Source: CALAED01 sp937891035
GTDB lineage: Bacteria; Actinomycetota; Actinomycetes; Streptosporangiales; Streptosporangiaceae
Direction: 5' to 3'
Assembly: GCA_035642125.1 (NCBI GenBank)
Contig: DASQSZ010000371.1
Location: 1 to 6,302, forward strand
DNA: 6,302 bases
A program made the position numbers and the translations under genes. The first letter of the stretch is position 1. The number at the start of each line of letters is the position of its first letter. Shown here one piece after another: positions 6,283 through 6,302 of this stretch. The notes beneath the pieces are model-generated. The model saw nothing but the letters and a program-made list of their open reading frames with translations. It ran no database searches and was not told the origin of the DNA.

Positions 6283-6288
6283 ATTCTA
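6283..6288 (-). promoter_or_regulatory. Candidate -10 box (TAGAAT) for the GAP-family gene
   Basis: On the minus strand TAGAAT fits the TANNNT -10 consensus and ends nine bases before the GTG start at 6273. Transcription would begin at or within a few bases of the start codon, which explains the missing ribosome binding site. The -35 region would fall at or beyond the window edge, so it cannot be checked here. Confidence 0.4.
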
Positions 6289-6302
6289 GGTGCGGCCCCC
6301 CC

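Noticed and set aside
1..6302. CRISPR, tRNA, rRNA or insertion sequence
   Set aside because: I saw no regular repeat-spacer pattern, cloverleaf-like segment, rRNA signature, transposase or terminal inverted repeats.

Overview
The window is GC-rich DNA with strong third-position G/C bias. Its gene content is two-domain PQQ-propeller/cupredoxin, Yx(FWY)xxD secreted protein, GAP-family membrane protein and DHA2 efflux pump. This suggests a high-GC actinobacterium, possibly of the Thermoleophilia/Solirubrobacterales type; that placement is inference from gene content only. There are no rRNA, tRNA, CRISPR or insertion-sequence features that I can support.

Left part (1-2350). The minus strand carries the N-terminal part of an Nramp-type divalent metal transporter that runs off the left edge. 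Two single-base homopolymer length differences break its frame. Upstream of it on the same strand is an intact 14-TM-class DHA2 (EmrB/QacA-like) MFS exporter. About 100 bp of divergent intergenic DNA, with a small inverted repeat, separates the exporter from a small plus-strand protein of unknown function.

Centre (2324-5216). The small gene converges on a minus-strand gene for a secreted protein of the COG4315/PF03640 type. A strong GC hairpin with a T-run lies between them and serves the minus-strand gene. That secreted protein is divergent, across about 200 bp, from the largest gene of the window: a secreted eight-bladed PQQ-type beta-propeller fused to a C-terminal type-1 copper (cupredoxin) domain. 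The two divergent genes look like an extracytoplasmic redox module, and this is the most interesting part of the window.

Right part (5217-6302). Just after the propeller gene, with a good ribosome binding site, lies a collapsed quinone-oxidoreductase/zinc-type alcohol dehydrogenase gene. Only its short conserved blocks survive, joined by internal deletions and a frameshift. It converges on an intact minus-strand GAP-family six-TM membrane protein, whose GTG start sits directly after a -10-like TAGAAT and may be leaderless. A bulged hairpin separates the two convergent ends.

Two of the seven protein-coding loci are broken. The Nramp breaks look like homopolymer sequencing errors or recent mutations, whereas the oxidoreductase breaks look like genuine gene decay.
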